Source of the DNA: Choristoneura fumiferana
Taxonomy: Eukaryota > Arthropoda > Insecta > Lepidoptera > Tortricidae
NCBI RefSeq assembly: GCF_025370935.1
Contig: NC_133496.1
Span: 11,238,493 to 11,302,492, forward strand
DNA length: 64,000 bases
Direction: 5' to 3'
This document shows positions 53,556 to 64,000 of the stretch, piece by piece (within the stretch, counting starts at the first letter, position 1; every line of letters begins with the position of its first letter). The position numbers were made by a program, and so were the translations under genes. Below the pieces are notes generated by a model. It was not told the origin of the DNA. It saw nothing but the letters and a program-made list of their open reading frames with translations, and did no database searches.

Positions 53556-53764
53556 TACTTAATTAAACATACTTACGGATTAAGGGCTAAAGAAAAATGC
53601 AAATATGGTTTTCCGAAAACATGTTTTACTCAACACTGATCACAATACATATATATTGACTAGATATACAGACAACATTTAGGTTGAGTTGAAATTGATC
53701 TAGATAGAAATATTGTCGGAAGCTCAATCAGTTTCAATAATTACCTACAATTAGGTACTTTGGA

Positions 53765-53860
53765 TACACACACAAACATAAACATCACGCCTGTATTTAT
53801 TCCCAAATGGGGTAGGCAGAGCACACGAAACGTTACTGCTTCGGAGCCACTTATAGCTTT
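53765..53860 (+). repeat. Fragment of the repeat nested at 16406-16618
   Basis: CCAAATGGGGTAGGCAGAGC..ACACGAAACGTTACTGCTTC matches 16427-16470. Confidence 0.5.
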
Positions 53861-54138
53861 TTTTTTTAATTTTACTTTGGATAGCTTCGCGTTATTTGCA
53901 TAATACGTTCAACAATTTCAATGAAGTACCTACGATAACAATATGCGCTGCAGATCACACAAACAGTGACTCACTCTGAAATTAGATAACACAAAACGTA
54001 CCTGGCCTGCAATTTGATAAGTATTTAATTGGGTCAATAAGCTAAGTATTTAGTGTAGCTTGTTGCCATGGTCGTGTCTCCTGAGTTACTTATTAAAAGT
54101 AGGATTTTATAGGGTACAGATGCACTAAAAGTTAGGAT

Positions 54139-54394
54139 ACTATACTTGGTTTGGATAGGTATTTAACTAAATGTAAACAAAACAACGTCAGTTTGGTGTC
54201 TTAAGCATTGAAATTCTCCCATTAAACTATCTAAACATTTACATTTCTGTATTAAAATACACTAGTCTAGTTTGTATTACAATGATAGATCTATAAGTAA
54301 AATATTTTAAATCCTTGAATGTACCAAATCTGGCAGCTGAAGGTGGCTGAAGTTTGTTTACATTTAGTCAAATACCTATCCAAACCAAGTATAG
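54139..54394. mobile_element. Foldback MITE
   Basis: ACTATACTTGGTTTGGATAG..GTATTTAACTAAATGTAAAC is the inverse of GTTTACATTTAGTCAAATAC..CTATCCAAACCAAGTATAG. The ~42-base arms enclose ~170 bases. Confidence 0.7.
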
Positions 54395-54589
54395 ACTGCA
54401 AACGTTACACTATAGGTAAGTAATATACATTGCTATACTGAAACTGATGTAGCTTGACTTAGCTTTTTAGGACGGCTTGCAGAAAAAAACTAATTTTACG
54501 TCTAACAGTTCCACACATTTTAAAACAACTGTTTGAATATACATTTAACAGACTTACAATCCGTAGCACGAGACGAGACGCGCGCAGTT

Positions 54590-54940
54590 AGCGCTGAGGG
54601 CCTATTCCGAAATTCAAAAAATCGAAATTCGTGTTGAACCGTCCCTCTTAAGGGCCCCATACACGGTACGATTCGTCTGTACGATCCGTCGCTTCAGACC
54701 GATCGAAACGACGAATCGATTGTGTATGTCAAGATCGTTAACGATTTACTTTATCGAAGACGATGTCGGAGGTCGCAACAAAATCCCATGCAATCATGAA
54801 TATCGTAACGATAAATCACAGTGTACCTATGGCTCTATACGATCAATTGTCACGATTTTCATCAGATCGATCGTAAAGACGAATCGTACCGTATATGGGG
54901 CCTCTCTTTCGTGAGGCATATTTGAATGAAATTAGGGTTT
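54590..54940. mobile_element. MITE nested inside a GGGC-type foldback remnant
   Basis: An inner element (about 54650-54903) has ends GGGCCCCATACACGGTACGA and TCGTACCGTATATGGGGCC, with CTCTT on both sides. It splits an outer sequence (GGGCCTATTCCGAAATTC..ACCGTCCCTCTT | CTCTTTCGTGAGG) of the 23959-24207 family. Confidence 0.6.
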
Positions 54941-54944
54941 TCGA

Positions 54945-55026
54945 CAGGCTAAATATCGCTAGATGGCGTTAGTATAGTGAGTTCCGTTTGACACTATACT
55001 AACAGCATCTAGCAATATTTCGCCTG
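54945..55026. repeat. ~80-bp snapback
   Basis: CTAAATATCGCTAGATGGCG TTAGTATAGTG is mirrored by CACTATACTAACAGCATCTA GCAATATTTCG. Confidence 0.65.
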
Positions 55027-55029
55027 CTT

Positions 55030-55760
55030 TAAATTCATTACAAAAATTAAACGGTGTAACATCAAAGTAAACCGCTGTCTAAATCAAATCCCGTACTTAC
55101 AATGTCTACCTGCATAATACCTAAAACTAGTTTTTTTTTTACTGCAAGTTGCATGTCCCTAATAGTAATAATATCGTAGGTATTATTTACTAATTTATTT
55201 ATTAACTGATTGAACTTCATTATAAGAAATGTAGGTCTTTTCACTCACGAAGGCGCTTCTAAAGCTTTACAACAAATACATATGTGTATTTAATAAGGAC
55301 TACTAAAGTGCTTACACTATGTTTTAGTGTGCGAGACTGGCGGTACCGACAGCGACTAAAGCCGTGTTAATGTACACATATACGTGGTATAGGAAAACGT
55401 ATACAACTAGGTAAATTCATAAAATGTGGAGGAATTCGGATTCCATAGCCATTTGTTTGCGATAATACCTTTGTGATAACGTTTGTCATAATTATAAGGG
55501 CAAACGATAGCAAACGCGCGACTTTGTGAGTGAACAGATCTGTACCAAGTTAAAAGTATTCTTATTGATAGCAGTACTTAGAAATGAATAGAGAAATATA
55601 CTTGGAAATGAGTTTTCTGTCTGCAAAATGTAAGAGACATCACAAAGTCTGTAACGTTACTAACCACCTATGGACGTTGTGTTGGAAATAAAATTGTTTA
55701 TTATAATTATTAACAAACAATTCGCCTAAATAAATTTAACGTAGGTACAGGCAGGCCCTA
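55030..55760. other. No supported gene
   Basis: AT-rich; nothing recognised. Confidence 0.35.
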
Positions 55761-55769
55761 TTGTTTTAT

Positions 55770-55910
55770 AAATGTCACAGGGGATCTTATAAAGTTCGAA
55801 GTTCACTGTATTATATCGTCCCTCTTACTCTTGTACTAAATATTTACTATTAGCATGAGCGGAACGACACATACGAAGTTCGAGATTCAAACTTTGCTGT
55901 CTTTGGGCAG
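55770..55910. repeat. Decayed foldback of the GGGCTACTACGAA family
   Basis: AAGTTCGAAGTTCACTGTAT..ATCGTCCCTCTTACTCTTGT and GCGGAACGACACATACGAAG..TTCGAGATTCAAACTTTG keep the family's arm order with many changes. Confidence 0.45.
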
Positions 55911-56079
55911 AGTCTGACGATTTGTTAAAAATACGATGTATGAAAGTAGAGTAGAGTGTGAAAGTGAATAGGTACATTTTAAACGTGGCTATACCGTCAA
56001 AGAATAGGAATTATTTAAGATCACAAGAAAGGGTCATCGACATAGCCAAGCGAATTAGCCTGTTGAAGTGGCAATAGGT

Positions 56080-56312
56080 AAGTACGCCATATAGCACGGA
56101 GAACAGATGGCTGTTAGGGCCGAAAAGTTCTCGGATGGAGACCGCGGATCGGCAAGCGCAGCGTAGGATTGCCACCAACGAGATGGACGGCGGATCTGGT
56201 TCATAGACGCGGGTTCACGGCGGACCCAACAGAAGCAACTGGGGGTCTATGGAGGTATGGCCGAGAGCTATGTCCAACAGTGGACTTCCTTCAGCTGATA
56301 TGATGATGATGA
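56080..56312 (+). mobile_element. LINE 3' end, GAT-tailed
   Basis: GAGATGGACGGCGGATCTGG, GAAGCAACTGGGGGTCTATG, and CCAACAGTGGACTTCCTTCAG leading into TGATATGATGATGATGA. This is a typical 5'-truncated LINE terminus with a triplet tail, like other fragments in the window. Confidence 0.55.
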
Positions 56313-56599
56313 ACAGTGGTGGGGAAGTTATTGTATGAATTGACGAAGTCTTTTCGTAACCATGAAATCCTAGTGCCGGTTTTAGCACTACCAGCGCCCT
56401 GGGCGAGATTTCCACGTCGCCCCAAACTTGCTTCAGTCAAACAATCAAAGGCAAACATCAGTCTTCGGAAAAAGACAATTGGCTGTTCACGACGACTTCC
56501 AAACACTGGCCACCGTCCATCAATCATCGTGTGACGTTTTATATCAAATAAATGCTGCATCTTTATGGACTTAATTAGTTTACGTCAAATTAATGACAT

Positions 56600-56890
56600 G
56601 TACGCAACATGTACGTAAACTTCGGATATCTATAGAGAGCTGTTGCAACTACTAGAAAAAGGATAGATCCCTCTTTTTCCATAAGATGCCATCGTACAAT
56701 TTAAAGTTTTCGGGGGTTTCAACAACTTTTTAATATATATTTTCATCTAAATGCGTCCGTACTCTGTTGCACCTGTACAACGACTGACAAACGTCACATA
56801 AGTAGTGTGTGACAACCCTCTACCTCTACGAAGCTGAAATTAGCAGAGTTCCTTTCCAAAGACCGATATGCAATCTTTATGGCCGGGTAC
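56600..56890 (-). repeat. Dispersed repeat, longest copy
   Basis: The complement reads GGCCATAAAGATTGCATATC, GGTCTTTGGAAAGGAACTC, GTTGTACAGGTGCAACAGAG and ACGCATTTAGATGAAAATAT. Parts recur at 45071-45202 and 30364-30430, and this copy shows how those fragments were once joined. Confidence 0.55.
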
Positions 56891-57069
56891 TGTGCTGAAA
56901 TCCTATTTCAAACTGTCAAGTCACAAGTCGCCTGTCACATCTATAAAACAGGGGCCATGTGGACATTCAGAACACTTTCTTGTAGGCATTCTAAGGAATA
57001 CAACAGAATCGTATTAATTAAACGGTGGCGGTACGAACATTTGTTACTATATTTCTATCTATTTGTATA

Positions 57070-58180
57070 ATTTACTTTTACATTTAAGTACAATAACTTT
57101 TTAAAGTGGCATATAAAACGACTTTCATACACATAAATATACAAGGTCTATAAATAAAGGAAACTTCTATATTAAAACATTATCCTAAAATTACAAAAAT
57201 AGGTAAAACACTTTTTATGTGTATATTTATTAAAAGATTTAAACACCAATGGGAATGACATACGTGTGAACTCTTAAATTGACAAAATTTCATTTTTTAC
57301 ATTATACTTAACATAGTAACGAAAACAGAAATCTCTAAGAAGTTATTTGCCAGAATACAGTTATGAAGATTTCACAACATTTCTATCCAATGTGTATGTA
57401 ATGAAGTAGAAACTACCAAACATCAAAAACGAAACATGTACCGTAATGGCATACAATTTAACTTCAGTACCATTGTTAAATTCAAAGTTTTCATAATAAT
57501 TGATCTAATGGTTTGTCTTGTAGGTAATCTCGTATGAATCTTATTACAAGTCAAATTTTCATTCGCAAAATTGAATCTTACTATCAATCCAGAAAAGTTG
57601 ACATTTGCTGTTGTATTTCCTAAATTTAGTAAGTACTTAATTTCATTCTGAGTTTTTAAGTCCACCTAAGTTCCACCGAAAAGTCATATTAGTGTTGCAT
57701 TCGAAAATGAAATATTGTCAATTATGCAAATATAACTAGTATAACTAACTTTTTTTTAATACAATTAGGTACTACCAATACTTAGATATCTTCATTATAT
57801 GTATATTTGGTGTATTATCCGATAACTTATTTTCTTAAAGCCCAGCGTCCTATACATAGAACGTATGTCAAATTGATATCGAAGTCACTCATACATAGCA
57901 AGTCACTATAAAATGTAATATTCATATAGTGAAATTCGACGTGAGCCTCAAGAATATAGATTATCACTAATTCAATGGTGCTATCATTAAATCCAGAGCA
58001 TTCAACCCCTTTACAACATAATTAAAAATGATTGTTTCAGCCGACAATGAACTAACTAGATATAATAAAAAGCGAAAGCTATGGTCAAATTTAATTTAGA
58101 ATAATAGATTGTGGTACGACTCTTCATACACTGCCACTTTCTACAATTCATGTAAAGTTTGTTGCAGTAGCGAAATAGTA
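57070..58180. other. AT-rich non-coding DNA
   Basis: No gene or bounded repeat. It could include distal 3' UTR of the minus-strand gene at 62479-63075, but no evidence fixes the transcript end. Confidence 0.35.
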
Positions 58181-58306
58181 CAGTCAACTTACAAAGATAT
58201 CGATACGGACAAAGTTGGGAAAATATGTATTCATGAACTTAATTTTAGATGAATAAAGTCATGTATACATATTTTTATAACTGTGCCGTAACTTTGTAGT
58301 CGACTG
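58181..58306. mobile_element. Mariner-type MITE, CAGTC-ended
   Basis: CAGTCAACTTACAAAG and CTTTGTAGTCGACTG termini with TA on both sides (58179-58180 and 58307-58308). Confidence 0.65.
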
Positions 58307-58309
58307 TAC

Positions 58310-61300
58310 GTACACATTTAGAAATGACACTGTTATGTCATATTATAAGACTAAACTAATATTTCCTTTGGCTAATAATATCGCATGAATACTGATGGCG
58401 CTGTCCTGTCGCAAATAAATTAAAGTTTACTAAATTAATTATAAATAACTAAGAGTAATTGTTACAACTATTTAATACCTAATATATTTATTTAACTACA
58501 ATGGCACCTTACATAAGATTTATAGAGTGAAGTTGCAATAAAGTTGGGAATTCGTGTAGATCTGGTTTCGATCAAAAGCATCATCCCTAACGTTGTTGGC
58601 ATTATATTTATTTTTATACTAAATATATATACTAATATCAAAGACTCTTTGTCTGCGGGACTACAAAGGCGACCATGCTCTGCTCATTAGGTACTTATTC
58701 TTAATTTTTTTTCGGAGATAACGTACTGCCCATCAACGACTTAAGGCACCGCAGGCAGCGAGTCTGACATCAGTAAAATAAACACAACAAATGTTACAAT
58801 CAAGGTTATAAATAACTTAAAACACTTATTTAGAATAAATAAAAGTGAAGAAGTGTAGAGATTATTAGTAAATAGGTACATATTTATGACCTTGAACGTA
58901 CAGATTTTTGAACAAGGATCGATAGGCTATCTATTAGATATTTATGGAATGATTTGCAATTAATTCTAATGTTACAGCGAACATTCTGTTAAAGTTTAAA
59001 ACATTTGTATGATATGGTTAACGTGGTTCTATGTATATATTATGTTCTAACTAACGCAGGTACTTTATGAAATTCATTGTAAATAGCTTTAAGAGTACCT
59101 ATTAAATTAAGAATAAATAATTATGAATAACATTTTAATTAATTAATTATCATAATTAAGTAATTGTCATTCGTAATTTATAATCAAAGTTAAATTAATT
59201 GCAATTCTATTTTAGTATAAACTATAGATTGTCATATACACTATAGGAAAAGACAATTAAACCTACCTACTTTCATTAAATATGTCACAAAACAACATAA
59301 AAATATGTATAAATATGACATAATTATGTACGTTAATAGTGTAACTGCATAGTACCTATAGTTATTTAAAGTATTGTATTAACTTAGTCGAAATACATGA
59401 GACTAGATGTAATTTTAGACTAAACAAGACTAGATAATGCATTACCTTGCAGCGAGGTTTCATGATTTATTTTATGATAAACCCCATTAATGATTGCCTT
59501 TGAACTTATATAAAGGGCAAATCATTTTTATTACTTGCAAACGACATAACAGTGTAACACAAAGTACTGTATTTTTCATTTTATTATTTAAAACATTCAA
59601 ATTCATGACTAGCGAAAAGGGATATTTTGATGGGATATTTATAGAGCTTATTAAACCTAAAACCCTATTTTTAAGATTTTTTTATATTGCTATAGCGCGA
59701 CGCAAGAAGCTGCTTCTGATTAGTCAATGGCGTGTTTTCTTTAATTTTTAAAGATGAAATTGTTTAAGCAATAATTTGCACCGCTTGTGCTTATACAAGT
59801 ACGAGTAAATGCATAAGATATTATTGCAATGGCTCAATTAACTATTTCCTAATTACCTATGAGTATACATTTACCTAGATGCATATTATACGTTTATCAA
59901 AATAAACACGCTCTAAATTTAAAGAAACGTCTCAATTGGCAAAATAATTTACCCTGTTTTATTATACCTGGCTACAATACATAAGAATTTACTATGGGTC
60001 TCAAAAAGCCAAATCCCATTCAGTTTACATTTCTTAGAAACGATGTTAAATGGACTCGGGTTACTTCTTTTTTTCGCACCTGACCAATATTGTTTCATTT
60101 TGTTCCCAATGTTAAAAAAAGGAAAAGGTTAAATTCATCTACAAGATTCGACAAACTACGGAATTACTGAGAATACTTTTTTAATAGGTAAATCCATTTT
60201 GACTTTACTTCATAGTTTGAAAAAATGTATAGGTACCTACATATTTTCAGCCTTGACAATAAAGTGAAATAATGTATACACTGACTACATAGTAAATTAA
60301 ACTTTTAAAACACTGAACACAAGAACAAGATTTTCCTCAGATTATGGCAAGAATATAGCTTTGTCAATTATAAGGCACTCGTCACTAGTGAACGGTGCAT
60401 TTATGTTTTGGCAGCTTTTATCTTAATAAAATAGTAAGTTTACAATTATCCCGGTTCCATTAGGTCTGTAAACTTTTGTCAAAAATTTTCTTTTTGACAT
60501 TATTCTATAAGAGCATTAGATTTATTCAATTGTATCAGAAGGGATCACTGTAAAATGAACTATTATATGACTATTAGATTTAAATCATCCATCAGCCGCC
60601 TCTTCCCTTGTAAGATAATGCTTTTTTTTCTATTTTTATTACTTTTCCCATAAACAATTTTCCAATAAGTGTACTATTTCAAAACGTTTCAAGAAATATC
60701 TTAAATAGCACACTTCCTGAAAACTAGTCAGAGCTAACGCGGATTTGTGAAGACAAACAGACGGGTTAATGATATGCTTCCTACACAAATACAAATAAAA
60801 CACATACTAGTTAACACTCAAAAAAATATTTTTCATGGCAGTGCACCTTCTGAGAAAATGCTTTATCTGAGAAAGTTTTGTTTTTCTGAGATTGTGCTTC
60901 TACCAAGGAAGTGAGCCGTCTAAGGAAAGGTACATTTCAAGAGTGTATTATACGATCCTAAAGCCTTGGTTAACCACGCAATGATAAATTTTATGTGACA
61001 GATATCTGCGATGCTGTTCCTGTTTGTTTTGTCCGAATAGACAAGAGACAGCATCATTTATTTGTTAGAAAAAATACAACAATGAGTGGCAAAATAGGCG
61101 TTAAGCCTATTTAACGATTAGATAAGCTATCTCTATCGAAGACTCCTAGGAACGTGTTTTCAAAGGTTTACTAAGACGACCACTGCAGAATGTTAACTTA
61201 GTCAAGTTATAAACAAAATTCTAATCTAAGTTCACCATCCAAAAAATGTGAAAATCATTCTATTTAGTTCCAACAACAAGAAAGACAGTTGGAATTTTGT

Positions 61301-61929
61301 TTACAACTTAATCGAAGTAATGATGAACTGAATCTTAATTTATTTTAGTTTATAATATGTTTAATCTAAACACACTAAGTAGGTATATAAATTTTAAAAA
61401 GACTAGATTAGCTTATTATGCCTTTCAGGACAGACTTTGTTAAATAATTATAACTTATAAACTAGAATAATATTTACGTGCGACATTCTGTCACACTTTT
61501 AGTAATTTCTACAAAACATAGGTGGCGGAAAAGACGGTAATACGCAAAGAAAACATAGAAGTTGATAATATTTTTGTAGTAGTGCAACTGCAAAATATTA
61601 TGTACTTATATGTAATTTACAACAGTGATTAAGTACTGTATCGCAAAAAAATGTTAGATAGGCGTTTTACAAAAAAATTGTACCCTTTTATTTCAAAATG
61701 TATTTTATTATTTCATACAAAATTTCCTGAGTCAGTTTTGTGACGCCCATACGTGTATGAAAAAAAAAAGTCACAGTCATTATTTGGGACTTTTTTTTAA
61801 ACAGAATCAATTGTGCTCTTGATTTGGAGTTGGAAAAACCATATTTTTTCCAAAATGAAATAAAAAGAAGAGGTACACTTTTTTGGGAAAATACCATATT
61901 AAATTCAAAAATAATAATTATTAATAATG
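58310..61929. other. Long AT-rich stretch without recognised genes
   Basis: About 3.6 kb with few repeats compared with the rest of the window. An 85-codon open frame at 59494-59751 shows no domain. A possible small element with AACACTC/GAGTGT ends lies at about 60815-60950. If it is transcribed as a 3' UTR of the minus-strand gene, that UTR would be several kilobases long. Confidence 0.35.
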
Positions 61930-62050
61930 TTCATTACTTAAGTATATAAATGTACTTTATTTCTATAAAATAAATCAGTATGGTACATTTTGTCAATAAA
62001 GTAGTGTATACATTTTTTGTAACTTTAACCGTATCAACCGTTGACTGTAC
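61930..62050. mobile_element. Decayed CAGTC-type MITE
   Basis: The right end ATCAACCGTTGACTG followed by TA, and the internal GTCAATAAAGTAGTGTATAC resembling 62345-62365, place it in the same family. The left end is unclear. Confidence 0.45.
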
Positions 62051-62301
62051 GTAATTAAAATACCATAATTAACTAATAGTAAAATTATTTACGTTACTTT
62101 ATGTAAATGAGTATCATGATGTTTTTCTACAAAAAGACAATGAATAAATAATTTTTATTAAAAACTAGGTACCATATTGGAAAGTTTTTTTTTAATGATA
62201 AATCATTGGTAAAACATATCTTACATATGAATGAAATACGGTGGAAACCAAATTTAAAATTATAAATTAAGAAGTAAAATCTACCTAAAACCTAAATGTT
62301 A

Positions 62302-62408
62302 CAGTCAACTACGAAGTTATATCTATACACGACTTTAATGTTAAGTCAATAAAGCCGTGTATACATATTTCCTAATCTTGGCCGTATTAATCTCTTTGTC
62401 GTTGACTG
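62302..62408. mobile_element. CAGTC-type MITE, just downstream of the minus-strand gene
   Basis: CAGTCAACTACGAAG and CTTTGTCGTTGACTG ends; TA precedes the left end. It lies ~70 bases beyond the stop codon, in the predicted 3' UTR. Confidence 0.6.
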
Positions 62409-62478
62409 AACACACCACGAAAACCAAGTATATATCGAAGTCTTGCCCTTGCAGCGATGTTATGTCCAGAAGCTATTC

Positions 62479-63075
62479 TTAAATATCGGTCTCCTTGAAA
62501 ATGCTGTCCTGAGTGTCAAGGTTGAAGTGAATAAAGCGGGAAGCTGGTGAATCAGGAACTGGCTCCGCATGCTCCTGGTCTTCGGGCTTGGGATGCTTGG
62601 GAGACGACTCCGTGTGGAACTCTTGGCGAAAGTTGCCTGGAACATCAGGACGGTGATAAAATTACGTTGACAAACATTTTAATTAAAAGAGGAAACAAAT
62701 TGTTTTCAATTGTAGTTCGGAGGGGGGAGCATTCCAATTTTTAGTAGTACATACAGTCGAGTGCAAAAATATAGACTTAAGACTTTCAAAAATACATATG
62801 TACCACACTCTTATTCCGACGTAATAAGGTGGTAGTAAGTAACAATATTTTTGCACTTGACTGTACTAATAGGAATAAATGGGAATAACTTGCAGCAGGT
62901 TGGAAATCCTCAATAGTTTAAGGAATTATTTTGAGTACAAAAATAAAAAGGCACTTTCAAGATTTAGAGACAAATAACAAGCTGTAGAAAGGTAAAGAAA
63001 TAACAAAAACTACTTACAAGCAAAGCAACAACGCGTAACATCTACATATGAACTGAAAACACCAAAACTGTGCAT
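62479..63075 (-). CDS. Candidate two-exon small gene with a PDZ-ligand-like C-terminus
   Basis: complement(join(62479-62636, 63018-63075)), 216 bases, 71 residues. Exon 1 runs from ATG (63075) to a strong donor (GCTT|gtaagt). Exon 2 starts after TGATGTTCCAG| and reads FRQEFHTESSPKHPKPEDQ, PVPDSPASRFIHFNLDTQD and SIFKETDI before TAA. Phases match (1/1), giving Cys at the junction. Exon 2 has a GC-rich third codon position, charged composition and an upstream in-frame stop only in the intron, all favouring real coding. The last four residues, ETDI, fit the class I PDZ-binding pattern (S/T-x-hydrophobic). Another exon 1 frame gives a signal-like MLRVVALL but joins exon 2 out of phase. The product may instead be the last exon of a longer gene. 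Unrecognised. Confidence 0.45.
62754..62863. mobile_element. Mariner-type MITE in the intron
   Basis: CAGTCGAGTGCAAAAATAT and ATATTTTTGCACTTGACTG are near-perfect inverted termini, with TA on both sides. It lies within the predicted intron 62637-63017. Confidence 0.8.
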
Positions 63076-64000
63076 TTTAGTTAGTAAATAAAAAAAAAAC
63101 ACTTTCCAAGTTCTAAAAATACATGCACACAACAATCTCGTTCGAAGCTATAATTATAATTAGTAAATCGATAACTTTCTCGATTAGCACTATGTAGCTT
63201 ATCGTGAGCAAAAAAAAGAGTTCACTTTAATTTCAATTACAATATTTGGCTTCAGACACTTTTGTATAATTTCGACACTTGTACATTTTTTTTCACATTA
63301 GAAAATTTTTTTTCGACCACCAAATTGTTTTTTTTCACTAGTAATAGTTATCCTTAGCAACTACATGGTGGGCAATTTTCTTTATGGCTCTTAATTTTAA
63401 TAAAAATAAGAGTAAAGAGGCATTATTTTTAAACACAGGTAGTGCGTTAATTATTGTCAAGGTTAAAAAAATATGTACAATTTTTCACTTCATATTTAAA
63501 AACTGTACATATTTACAGAACAAAAAATATTTTGTGATTTAGATAAAACTTAAATGAATACAAACACCATTATTTAACACTCATGTAGATTAAAGACACC
63601 TAAATTTTCATTTACCAAAGGAATAAAACATAAAAAACGAAATTCAGTGCGGAATGTTTATTCGTATAGTTAAATTAGCACCTAGCGATTATAAAACATC
63701 GTGGCTTACATTTAAGGTTCATTACGGAGTGCACTTTACGTATAAATAAGCAGAAATCAGAATTTTTCTGGCACTTTTCATTCATAGTGAGTTCTCATTT
63801 ACCGACTTTAAATGTAAATATCGATCGATTAGACTTTAAATTAGATTTTCAGTACGTGTAAATGGATTTGACTGTAAAAGAAATAATTTAAAATTAGATA
63901 ATATTGAAAAAATAGGACTATATGTTTATTTTATAAAGAAACTAGTGGAGTACTTGTTAGCTCTAAAATAAACATGAAATTGAAAAAAACACTGAACTTA
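63076..64000. other. AT-rich flank, no gene recognised
   Basis: Upstream of the minus-strand candidate gene, so it may hold its promoter or a further intron. No clear core-promoter motif. Confidence 0.35.

Noticed and set aside
59494..59751. 85-codon open frame
   Set aside because: AT-rich composition, no domain, on the strand opposite the likely 3' UTR.
62460..62645. Signal-peptide frame (MLRVVALL) joined to the other exon 2 frame
   Set aside because: It gives a Ser/Arg-rich, low-complexity product. The phase-1 join gives a frame with coding-like third positions and a fitting stop, though the choice is not certain.

Overview
This is a eukaryotic, AT-rich, intron-containing and very repeat-dense window, most likely from a moth or butterfly (Lepidoptera). 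The evidence is the repeat content. There are elements ending in CGGAACCCTAAAAA next to GACA runs, two families of tRNA-derived SINEs with recognisable A and B boxes, LINE tails that end in GAT/ATC microsatellites, and many foldback (MITE-like) elements. No bacterial operons, rRNA genes, genuine tRNA genes or CRISPR arrays are visible. Genes are few, short and mostly spliced. The large open frames at 34.4-37.3 kb are an artefact of a satellite.

Layout. 1-8 kb: a five-exon gene (1633-2912) for a 162-residue bHLH/leucine-zipper-like protein, followed by an orphan exon (4682-4789) clearly paralogous to its exon 2. Shared flanking segments near 1, 3.9 and 6.9 kb point to a decayed tandem array. 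8 kb: a small cysteine-tailed protein gene on the minus strand. 8.5-24 kb: mostly mobile-element debris, including a ~670-bp palindrome, CAT-repeat arrays, nested elements, a broken 123-codon reading frame (13261-13629) and a frameshifted coding remnant (19332-19684). 24.0-34.5 kb and 39.2-49.3 kb: two copies of one ~10-kb segment. Each copy carries a 160-codon cysteine-rich gene (plus strand) and a small cysteine-tailed gene (minus strand). One gene is intact and the other frameshifted in each copy, in reciprocal fashion. The left copy stops exactly at a 100-N assembly gap (34535-34634). The gap is followed by a 2.2-kb decamer satellite with no stop codons on either strand. 49.3-57 kb: more nested elements plus a TATA-driven exon resembling the start of a THAP zinc-finger protein. 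57-64 kb: quieter AT-rich DNA with a probable two-exon minus-strand gene (62479-63075) ending in a PDZ-ligand-like tail.

The main biological threads are: (1) an apparently uncharacterised family of small proteins with a shared SVVT-x-QP N-terminal motif and dense C-terminal cysteines, at three loci here; (2) a small bHLH-zip-like gene family; (3) a duplication that may be real or may be two haplotypes placed in series, and that gives clean filled-site/empty-site pairs for several transposon insertions; (4) a family of elements with one conserved end attached to quite different tandem arrays, suggesting that mobile elements carry or seed satellites. All functional statements come from reading the sequence only; no database search was run.
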